Assembly (NCBI GenBank): GCA_016288205.1
Contig: JAEEYO010000061.1
Coordinates: 1 to 64,000, forward strand
Direction: 5' to 3'
DNA from: Treponema sp.
GTDB lineage: Bacteria > Spirochaetota > Spirochaetia > Treponematales > Treponemataceae
Length of the DNA stretch: 64,000 nt
Shown: one piece after another, positions 51,165 to 60,300 of the stretch
Numbering within the stretch: position 1 is the stretch's first letter
How the letters are laid out: each line of letters starts with the position of its first letter
Program-made: the position numbers and the translations under genes
The notes under the pieces: model-generated
What the model saw: the letters and a program-made list of their open reading frames with translations, nothing else
Told to the model about the DNA's origin: nothing
Database searches by the model: none

Positions 51165-53163
51165 TTAATGATCGAAATTTTCACGGATGGTTTCGCTATG
51201 TTCAAGGATATCATATTTTCCCGCGTACATTTGTACTTCAACACCAAAACCGCTGCTTGGAATAAAATTCTTAAGTTCCTGAGTACATTGCGTTGTACCT
51301 TTCGAAATAGTTACAGTGTTGCTTTCCCAACCAGTTTTTCCGTTTTTCTTATTAGCATACCATTGGAAATAAACATAGCAATAGTCATAGTCTCCGATAG
51401 GCTCATCCCACTCAACAGTGATTTTCGGAGTAGAGCCTGACGTGAAGCTCTTTTCTCTGAGGTTCCTTGGAGGCTTTATGCAATCCAATGTAGAACACGA
51501 TTTATAAACCTCGGCTGTGTTACCGTTATAATCCTCGAAATATAGCATGAAGTCATATGTTGTACCAGACAGTAGGTCTGTAACAGTTTTTTCTGTTTCT
51601 GACGGTCCAGCGATGACAGAATTTGAATAGGATGAGTCTGTATTCTTCTTGTATTTTATCGTAGTTCGCTTTAAATCGTTGGACACATACGCACTTTTAC
51701 CTGTGTCATATTTCCAACTGAAATCCACTTTAATATCGGTAATGCCTGTGCTCTTAGGGTCGTCAACATGGGGAGCCTGTGTATCAATGTTAAAATAAAA
51801 TTTATTTCCGTTGGAGGGATATACAGTTGAATTGCCGCTCTTGTCCTTGAATTCGAACGTGAGGGCGTACACACCGTCCTCAAGGTTCATGTCGGAGAAA
51901 TCAAGGGTCTTGTTGCACTCCGCGTTCTCTCCCATTACACTCTGGTAGCTCAAGGATTTGGATGGGTATTCCTTCGACGTTGTTGTTGTCCATCCTGGGT
52001 ACACTCGGGTGTTACTATTGTCTACTACGCACTGGTCATAAGTGCCGACCTTCTGGAAATTTACAAGGAAACTGTCGGCGGGACCGCTTCCTGTATCCTT
52101 CACTTTGCAATTTATGCTCAGCTTCTTGATGTTGGCGTATGGAATGGAGGATGAGGCCCATGGTGATGTGGGGACAGCTGAGAGCGCGGTAAGGGTTGTT
52201 GTCCCGGTGGAAGTCACCAGCTTGACCTCGTTGCTCACCACTCCCGGGCTGGTTTTGTCCTCTGAGTTCGTGACCTGATAAATCCATTTTTTTCCGGCCG
52301 TCATGCATACAGGCTTGTCATCAACCTTATAGAAGAATCCTCTTTCAAGACTGACGAGAACCTGTGTCCATGGGGGAAGCAGTGCGTTGCCGTCGCTCTT
52401 TTTCACGGAGATCGAAAGCCTATGAGGATTTTCAAACATTGGTGCGGAAAAATAGTCGTTCAGGTTCTCCCCGGTTTCGTTGTTTGTTATTGAGATGTTC
52501 TTGAAAAAAGTTAATGTTTCCCCGTCTTTTACCTTTTGGTAGCCGTAGTATCTTTGCTGTCCGTTGGCATTTACAGGCGGCAAAAGGCTCACCCCGTAGG
52601 TATTCTCCAGCTTCCCGACCTCACCATCCGTGAAGTAGATTGAGTCCTCATTCAGGTCGTAGTCGAAAATCACCTGTATGGCAGAGTCCTTGTTCACTCC
52701 GTTCGTCTCAAAAAGCGGCGTGTAGGAAAGAATCTGGGGACGCTCGACAATCACCGGCTCAAGGCTGAGTCTCATGTCTCCGTCGGGTGCTTTTTTAAAT
52801 GTACATTCTGTCTCTGAATCTGTAAGGGTTGAAAGCTCAAGATATCCGTCGTCGGTGAGCTCGTTTCCTGTTGCGGAGTCCACGACCCTCCATCTGATGA
52901 ACTCACGGTCGCTCGCGGGCTCGAATCTTACGGTAAAAACGTCGGTCACTTTTTTGGAGACCTCTCCCCCGGCGGGTGATTTTATGATTCCGCTGTTCTC
53001 GGGGCAGTCCACGCGGATTGTGTAGGCGGGTGCATTGGCATAGGCAATCTGAGACTCAATCTCCTCTTTGATCTCAGCTCCGTCTAGGAAATTCTCACAG
53101 GAAGTAAATATACCCCCCCGTCAAAAGTATAGTAGCAAGCAGTGGCAAAGCAAACTTTTTCAC
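51165..53163 (-). pseudogene. Frameshifted (possibly phase-variable) lipoprotein with fibronectin-III-like domains
   Basis: The signal peptide begins at GTG 53163, after GGAGG with six-base spacing, and reads MKKFALPLLATILLTGG, then runs into a stop. A run of seven G (53119-53113) follows LLT. With six G the frame becomes ...GGIFTSCENFLDGAEI, giving a lipobox FTSC, and continues without a stop to 51165, 665 residues in all. As assembled, only a signal-less part from GTG 53012 (615 residues) is open. The mature part has an N-terminal FTVRFEPASDREFIRW module, Ig-like strands and fibronectin-III-like repeats (about 430-640; YDFMLYFEDYNGNTAEVYKS). It is probably a surface lipoprotein. A switch by G-tract slippage, or a sequencing error in the tract, explains the state. 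Confidence 0.85.
53113..53119 (-). repeat. Poly-G tract in the lipoprotein signal-peptide region
   Basis: Seven C on the plus strand, hence seven G in the coding strand, placed between the hydrophobic core and the lipobox. Six G restores the frame; seven breaks it. It is the longest G/C homopolymer I noticed in the window. Confidence 0.9.
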
Positions 53164-53257
53164 ATCAAGCCTCCAGTAGATAGGTTCATCTACAATAAAT
53201 TATAATGCAATACATGGGGTTTGTCATTATGTTTTGGAAAAAATTTGGAATTTGGAA

Positions 53258-54835
53258 TTAAGAGTGGGCAATCTTCCAGCCCAGCATTCCCTTCCCGTCG
53301 CTGGAAAACACCACGCCGATTTTGTGCATCGTCTTTCCGCCCACCACGAATCTCTCCGCATATCCGTTCGCGTCTATCTGCTCCAGGGCATTTTTTGCAA
53401 GCGTGTCAAAATCCTGTCCCTTGTCCATCTTCAGCTCGAAGATAAACACGGAATCCTTTGTGGTCACAATCACGTCGCTCCTGCCAGCCACATTCTGCAA
53501 TTCCGACACAACGTTGTAGCCTGTCATCCGGAACATGAGGTGCGTCACAGACTCGTAATAATTCTCGCACATGTCCTTTTTCACGATTGTCGGCAAATCT
53601 GCTATGGCGGATTTTATTATGGAAAGAGCGCGGTCAATGTTATGGGCCTCAAGGGCATCGCAGAGATTGTCAATGGCAAGCCCCAAATCATCGTCGGGCA
53701 CCGTCACGAATTTTTTGAGCAGGACATTTAAAAAGCCGTCTTTTATCTCTCTGTTCGGAAAATCAAGCAGGTACTTCCGCCTCTCCTTCTCAAACCCCTT
53801 TATGGTCAGATATCCGCTTTGATAAATCACCGGGAGCATGTTCTTGCTGTCGGGGTCGTAATTTTTGAACTGGTCCTCCGTCGCCTTGCGTCCGTTTATC
53901 AGACTTGACAAAACCATGGGCTGATTTTGCAGGGTCTTCACAAGGAATGAGGGTGTGCCGCTCTCAAACCAGTACGAGCCGAAATTATTTTCCATAAAGC
54001 ATTTCAAGAGGCAGAACGGATTGTACACTCCCTCCGAATCGTAAGCGAAATGGTAGCCGTCGTACATTTCGGCAAGTTTTTCCTTTGTCTCGGAAACGGA
54101 CATTTCCTGTTCTTTTGCAAGCTCTTCAATTTCGGGGGCAAAGTATTTTTCAAGTTCAGTTTCTGAAATCCCGCAGAGTGATGAAAACTGTTTGTTCAAA
54201 CTGATGTCATTAAGCTGATTGAGCCCTGAGAAAATGTTCACGTGGCTAACCTTGGTGATTCCCGTGATGAACAAAAACCGGATGTACTTGTCGCAGTCTT
54301 TGAGCGGACTGTAGAACGCACGGAGTTCCTGACGGTTTTGCTCCTCGTATTCGGTGTAGAGCGCATCCAGAATCGGCTTGTCGTACTCGTCAATCAAAAT
54401 CACGACCTGCTTGCCGGTCTTTTCGTAGGCAGCCCTTATGAGATTTTTAAGCCTTGGTGCCGAGCGGAAATCTGAAACCTCAATGCCATATTCCTTTTCA
54501 TACTCTGAAAGGATTAAATTTTCCTGTGATTTCAGGCAGTCCAAATCTGGGTAACTATCCGCACCGAAGCTGATTTTCAAAACTGGATATTCAGTCCAGT
54601 CCTTTTCCAAATCAGATATGGCAAGTCCACCGAACAAATCCTTTCTGCCGAGAAAATAGTATTCCATAGTGGAAAGCAAGAGGCTCTTTCCGAAACGTCG
54701 CGGCCGGCTTAAAAAATACGGCGTGCTCAGGCGGGCAAGTTTGTACACGAACTCCGTCTTGTCAACATAGACATATCCGCCTTTCCTGAGTTTCTCAAAA
54801 TCCTGAATGCCAATCGGCAAAAATCTTTCTTCCAT
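53258..54835 (-). CDS. AAA-ATPase-like protein with PD-(D/E)XK nuclease domain
   Basis: 525 residues. The N-terminus has LPIGIQDFEKLRKGGYVYVDKTEFVYKL and a P-loop-like FLSRPRRFGKSLLLSTMEYYF, with VVILIDEYDKPI as Walker B; these mark the AAA-like/DUF1703 family. The C-terminal domain (about 430-510) carries SDVIVTTKDSVFIFELKMD, a D...ExK nuclease motif, and QIDANGYAERF. Such proteins occur in many copies in gut anaerobes and spirochaetes. Their function is not settled; mobile-element or DNA-processing roles have been suggested. GAAAGA-like bases precede the ATG weakly. Confidence 0.88.
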   Translation of the reverse strand: MEERFLPIGIQDFEKLRKGGYVYVDKTEFVYKLARLSTPYFLSRPRRFGKSLLLSTMEYYFLGRKDLFGGLAISDLEKDWTEYPVLKISFGADSYPDLDCLKSQENLILSEYEKEYGIEVSDFRSAPRLKNLIRAAYEKTGKQVVILIDEYDKPILDALYTEYEEQNRQELRAFYSPLKDCDKYIRFLFITGITKVSHVNIFSGLNQLNDISLNKQFSSLCGISETELEKYFAPEIEELAKEQEMSVSETKEKLAEMYDGYHFAYDSEGVYNPFCLLKCFMENNFGSYWFESGTPSFLVKTLQNQPMVLSSLINGRKATEDQFKNYDPDSKNMLPVIYQSGYLTIKGFEKERRKYLLDFPNREIKDGFLNVLLKKFVTVPDDDLGLAIDNLCDALEAHNIDRALSIIKSAIADLPTIVKKDMCENYYESVTHLMFRMTGYNVVSELQNVAGRSDVIVTTKDSVFIFELKMDKGQDFDTLAKNALEQIDANGYAERFVVGGKTMHKIGVVFSSDGKGMLGWKIAHS

Positions 54836-55038
54836 ATAACTGATTATACATCATCCGGAGGATTTCAACAAGGACTAGCGATTAACCCCTGCCATAAACT
54901 ATGACCAAAATGCTTTCACAGCATATTTTTTTCAATCCTCCAAAAACTCCAACTCATCATAAAAAATTCAAATTTTTCGTCCTTTTGTTTACCGTGGCGA
55001 AGATTTGCGGCTATTACTTATAGTGAGGAGAATTTCAA

Positions 55039-55947
55039 ATGAGACCAAAATCAACAAACCGAGAGTACAAGGACCGTCTTTTCAAGGCGATTTTCGGACG
55101 CGACACCGAGGAGAGCAAGCGGTGGAGGCTGGATTTATATAACGCTCTGAATGATTCACACTACACCGACCCAAACGAGTTGCAGCTGAACACGATCGAA
55201 AACGTGATTTACATCACCATGCACAACGACGTGTCGTTCTTGATTGACGACCAGATCTGCCTTTACGAGCAACAGTCGAGCATGAATCAGAACATGCCGT
55301 TACGTGGGTTACTCTATTTCTCGCAACTTTACCAGAAATACCTTGCCGAGAACAAGAAGGATCCGAACCGAGGCGGGATGATAATGATTCCGACCCCGAA
55401 ATTCATCGTGTTCTACAACGGACTCGGAGAGACCCCGGATGAGTTTGAGATGCATCTGTCGGACGCTTTCAAATCACCGGACAAAAGCGGGGATTACGAA
55501 TGGACAGTATATGTTAAAAACATTAATGAAAATCATTGCCAAACACTTCAAAAAAATTGCAAAGCATTATATGATTACAGTAGGTTTGTCGCAATGGTTC
55601 GGGAAAACGCACAAATTGGATTCTCGGATTCCGATGCGATAGAAAGAGCTGTGGATGAGGCGATCAAGGGAAACTTGCTCGACGGATTTTTCAGGCGGCA
55701 GAAAGCGGAGGTGATTGGGATGATCTTGGAAGAATTTGACGAGGAGCTTTACAAGCAGAATGTCCGCGAGGATGGGTATCTGGAAGGAGTTGAGGAGGGT
55801 ATCAGCAGGGGTCAGAGGCAGAAAGCCCTTGAGGATGCAGAGAATTTTCTTAGGGAAGGTATACCCCTTGAAACGATTTCAAAATGCATCGGGCTTCCTC
55901 TGGAACAGGTGAGAGAGATTGCACAGTCCATTTCAGTAAAGGCTTAG
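55039..55947 (+). CDS. Rpn-family/PD-(D/E)XK nuclease-like protein
   Basis: 302 residues. N-terminal RPKSTNREYKDRLFKAIFG, then DVSFLIDDQICLYEQQSS (D...ExQ variant of the nuclease site) and MPLRGLLYFSQLYQKYL, followed by KFIVFYNG, the order seen in recombination-promoting (Rpn)-type nucleases related to transposases. The C-terminal part (about 235-300) has a Gly/Arg-rich segment and a helical module, IPLETISKCIGLPLEQVREI, as in related treponemal copies. GAGGAG precedes the ATG. Its neighbour is another nuclease-family gene in the opposite orientation. Activity unproven. Confidence 0.8.
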   Translation: MRPKSTNREYKDRLFKAIFGRDTEESKRWRLDLYNALNDSHYTDPNELQLNTIENVIYITMHNDVSFLIDDQICLYEQQSSMNQNMPLRGLLYFSQLYQKYLAENKKDPNRGGMIMIPTPKFIVFYNGLGETPDEFEMHLSDAFKSPDKSGDYEWTVYVKNINENHCQTLQKNCKALYDYSRFVAMVRENAQIGFSDSDAIERAVDEAIKGNLLDGFFRRQKAEVIGMILEEFDEELYKQNVREDGYLEGVEEGISRGQRQKALEDAENFLREGIPLETISKCIGLPLEQVREIAQSISVKA

Positions 55948-55962
55948 GCAATCTCTAAAAGT

Positions 55963-57387
55963 TCATTGCGGGTCAAATCCCTCGTAGGACTTGATTCTCT
56001 CCAGATGCACGTAGGCGTTGGGATTGTTGGTTATGAACTGGCGGATTGTAAGCTCCTTTCCGTTCTGGAACACAACACAGTCGAATTTGCCGTCGTCGCG
56101 GAAGTAGGGGAAGAATGCCGCGTTTCCGTCGAATACGCTCTCACCGGTCGTAATTGATGAGGTGTGGCGTATCGCACCTATGTAGAACCAATCAGGCTCT
56201 GTCGCAGCAAGCACATAGAGCAGGGGAAGAAGTCTCTTTGACTCGTAGCCCACGTTCTTTGTATATCCCAGGCTCGGAACAATGCGTCCGTCCTCCTGAA
56301 TCTCCGAGATGAAGAAATTGTCGTTCACGTCTGTTCCGCCGGTCTCGTAGCTGTATCTTCCCTTTACGGAACGAAGCGACGTCACTTTTTCGGCAAGATG
56401 GCGGTTCCAGTCAAGGTTCAGCGTCATGTTCCACTTGCTTGAGAGGACTCCCTGCTTTGAGAGAGGATCCGGAGTTGTCGTCGGCATCACAAGATCCGAT
56501 ATGCGGCTGAGTTTTCCTGTCATCGGGTAGATTATGCCGTCCACAATCCATTTTACGAATCCGGGGGCTCCGAGAACCAGAGTTCCTTGATCAGAAATCT
56601 CCTTGGGCTGCTCCTTCAGATAGTAGTCGAGCATCTTGTCGCTCTCATCTTTCTTGTAGTCATTGCCTTTCTCTATAGAATAAAGCTTTCCGTCCTCATT
56701 GTAAGCGGCATCCTCGGCATAGGAGACTGAGGGCAGCTTGTCGCGGATTACGGAAATCATCGCCTGCACGGTTCCGTACTGGTTCTCTGCCGGGAGCACC
56801 ATATCCCACGGAATTGTCTTCGCGCACTGTCTCTGTATGGCGGGGAAGGATATTGTGTACAGATTCTCAAACGGGATTCCCACGGCCTTTCCCTTCGCAA
56901 GATATGAGTCGTAAGCGATGAGGTCCGCTGTGGTTCCTTTTCCGAGTGGCTTGAGCTGCAAATAAATGTCTGGGTTTTCAGTAAAGCGGATTATAATCTT
57001 TTCGTCCGCTCCGGTGTTTCGGTTCTTGAATAAAATCCATGAGCCACAGGAATTCAGTGAATAGGATGGCTCGTCCACCACCTCCACGTCATCCCCGCGG
57101 ATATAGCTCACTTTAAGATAGGTCTGTGGCATGACCGCTACGGCTATGCTCTGTCCGATTCTCTCCGATCGCACCTGGAAGAGACCTCCGGCAGGATCGT
57201 TGTAAATTTCGGAGGGTCGTCCGTTCAGGCTCTTTACGGTTGCTTTTAGCCATGAGTCCCTGACCTTCGTGCGTACTGCAGCAGAGTCCGGGATTTCAAT
57301 CCGGCTGTATTGTGCATGGGCAGCAAAAATTGAGTGTGAGAGCAGGGCTACCGCAAAAATCTTCCTTATAACAGACCTAATCTTCAT
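55963..57387 (-). CDS. Exported protein of unknown function, coupled to the activase gene
   Basis: 474 residues. A signal peptide (IRKIFAVALLSHSIFAAHA, cleaved near AQY) leads to a beta-rich body with many aromatic and Gly residues (GGTDVNDNFFISEIQEDGRIV). No known family. Its ATG follows directly on the activase stop codon (TAA-ATG) and is preceded by GGAGG, so translation is probably coupled. A periplasmic protein in one operon with a cytoplasmic Fe-S activase is unusual. Function unknown. Confidence 0.75.
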   Translation of the reverse strand: MKIRSVIRKIFAVALLSHSIFAAHAQYSRIEIPDSAAVRTKVRDSWLKATVKSLNGRPSEIYNDPAGGLFQVRSERIGQSIAVAVMPQTYLKVSYIRGDDVEVVDEPSYSLNSCGSWILFKNRNTGADEKIIIRFTENPDIYLQLKPLGKGTTADLIAYDSYLAKGKAVGIPFENLYTISFPAIQRQCAKTIPWDMVLPAENQYGTVQAMISVIRDKLPSVSYAEDAAYNEDGKLYSIEKGNDYKKDESDKMLDYYLKEQPKEISDQGTLVLGAPGFVKWIVDGIIYPMTGKLSRISDLVMPTTTPDPLSKQGVLSSKWNMTLNLDWNRHLAEKVTSLRSVKGRYSYETGGTDVNDNFFISEIQEDGRIVPSLGYTKNVGYESKRLLPLLYVLAATEPDWFYIGAIRHTSSITTGESVFDGNAAFFPYFRDDGKFDCVVFQNGKELTIRQFITNNPNAYVHLERIKSYEGFDPQ

Positions 57388-60300
57388 TTAGTTTTGTCCT
57401 CCGTTTCCCGCCGCTGGTCTAAGGTGCTCGGCTACCGGCTCGCTGTCCTCCAATGACATGGCTCCGTCGGCAAGTCTGATTTCAGGCTTCACCACCGTAC
57501 CGTCGGGATTGTGAATCATTCCGTCATCGCCCTCGTCAGGATGCTTTCCAACCGGCGCGTTGCTCAAAAGCAGCTTCAGTCGGTTAAGCTGGTTTACCTC
57601 GCTGGAGCCCGGGTCATAGTCAACCGCTGCAATGTTCGCGTTGGGGTAACGTCTCCTCAGCTCCTTGATCATTCCCTTTCCGGTAACGTGGTTGGGAAGA
57701 CATGCGAACGGCTGAACACAAGCGATGCTCGGACATCCTGAGTGAATGAGCTCCACCATCTCCGCGGTAAGGAACCAGCCTTCACCGGTGATGTTTCCGA
57801 GCTGCACGATGTCGTCAACCCCCTTCATCAGATCGTAGATGATTGACGGCGGCTCAAATCGACGGCTCCTTTTCAGGGCTTTCTCTATATATTTTCGGTA
57901 CAGTTCAAGAAACCATACAAATATTTTTGCATTTCTTTCCGTCTTTTTTGGGAAAGCGAGCTCCTGATGGCGGAAAATACCGGTGCTGAACGTGTAGAAA
58001 AGGAAGTCCACCAGATCCGGCATGACACATTCGGCTCCCTCGCGCTCAATCACGTCCACGATGTTGTTGTTCGCGGTGGGATGGAACTTCACGAGGATTT
58101 CTCCTACGACACCGACCCTCGGCTTTTTGATCGGAAGTAGCGGCAGATTGTCGAAGTCACGGATGATTCCACGGATCAGCTTGTGATATGAGTGTGTTGA
58201 AAGCGATTTAAGGGCAATTTCAGCCTTTTTGTTCCATTTCTCATACAGAGCGTCGGCACTTCCCGGAACTTTCTCATAAGGACGCACCCTGTAAAGAATG
58301 CGCATGAAGAGGTCTCCGATCATTGCGGCTCTGAGGGCACGGTGGAGAAGCGGGAATGTAATCTTGAATCCCGGATTTGCCTCGAATCCCTGTGCGGAAA
58401 GTGAGATGACTGGAATGTGGGAGAGACCCGCGTCGTTCAATGCACGGCGGATAAAACCGATGTAGTTTGTGGCACGGCATCCACCTCCTGTCTGCGTCAC
58501 CATGAGGCTCACGTTGTTCAGGTCGTATTTTCCGCTCTGGAGTGCCGCAATCAGCTGGCCTGAGACCATGATTGAAGGATAGCACGCGTCATTGTTTACA
58601 TATTTTAAGCCTGTTTCAACTGCCATCGGGTCAACGGAATCCAAAACCACAAGCTTGAACCCTGAGTAACGGAAAGCGGACTCAAGCAGCCTGAAATGAA
58701 TCGGACTCATCTGAGGGGCGAGAATGGTGTGCTTTGCCTTCATCTCCTTGGTAAAGACCTGCCTGTGATAAGCCGCGCTCTTGATTTCTCCCTTCTTGCG
58801 GTTCCTCTGCCTTGCCTTTACAGCTGCAATCAGTGAGCGGATTCGGATTCGGACGGCTCCAAGGTTGCTTCCCTCGTCAATCTTGATCAGCGTGTACATG
58901 CGGCTCTTTGCCTTGAGTATCTCATCAACCTGGTCGGCGGTAACAGCGTCGAGTCCGCAACCGAAGGATGTGAGCTGAACCAACTCCAGATTCGGCATCT
59001 CGGAGACAAATGCGGCTGAGCGGTAGAGCCTGTTGTGGTAGGTCCACTGGTCGATTATGCGGAGAGGTCTTTCTATGGCACCAAGCTGGGCGACTGAATC
59101 CTCGGTGAAAACAGCGAGTCCCAGTCCGTTGATCATCTCTGGAATTCCGTGGTTGATCTCCGGGTCAAGGTGATAGGGACGACCGGCAAGAACAATACCG
59201 TTCGCACCCCGCGTGATGATTTCCTCAAGGGCCTCCTCTCCGGCTTCCTGCACGTCCTTCTTGAATTTCTCCTGCTCATCCCAAGCCGCGTTCACAGCCT
59301 CGGTGATTTTTTCCTTTGAAAGTTTCTTAAAATGTGGAAGCAGCTCCTCCGCCAGTCTTTCCGCAAGTCTCTCCCTGTCGTAAATCGGGAGGAAGGGATT
59401 CATGAACAGAAGATTTCCGTCCTGCCTGATTTTGTCCACATTGTTGCGCAGCACCTCAGGATATGAAGTGACGATGGGGCAGTTGTAATGGTTTCCTGCT
59501 CCCGGGTCCTCCTGCTTTTCATAGGGCGCGCAGGGATAGAAAATAAAGCGGCATCCTGAATTTAAGAGACTTTCAATGTGTCCGTGGCTGATTTTTCCCG
59601 GATAGCACACTGACTCTGACGGTATGGTCTCAAGTCCCTTCTCGTAGATTCCACGGCTGGACCTCGGCGAGAGACGTACCCTGAATCCGAGCTTCGTAAA
59701 GAAGGTGAACCAGAGCGGATAATTCTCGTACATGTTGAGGACGCGTGGGATTCCGACATCGCCCATTGGAGCGTCTTCCGCTTTCAGTGGTGTATAATAG
59801 GTAAAAAGTCGCTTGTATTTCCAGTCAAAGAGATTGGGGAGATTTTTTTGTGCCTCTCCGTCATCAATCTGTGAGGCTTCCTTGTTGCTCGCGTCAACCA
59901 CAAGATCCTCTTTTCCAAGCTCAGCTCCTCTCTCGCATCTGTTTCCGGTCACGAATTTTCTTACGGTCTTGGATCCGTCCCTTTCCGTGCTGAACGTGTT
60001 GATTGTGAGAAGACAGTTGTTCGAGCATTTGCCGCAGCGTCTCAAATCAAGGTCAACCTTGAAAGACTCAAGCTCCTCAAGGCTCGCGATTCCTGATTTT
60101 ACGAACTTCGGCGTCTGGTCGGGATCATCGGGCTTGGGACGGCGCAAATCCTCCCACTGGTCCTGGGCAATCAGGGCAGATCCGTAAGCACCCATGAGAC
60201 CCGCAACATCAGGACGGAACACATTCACGCCCGCAATCTTCTCAAACGCACGGAGAACAGCGTCATTGTTGAAGGTTCCTCCCTGCACGACGACCTTGCT

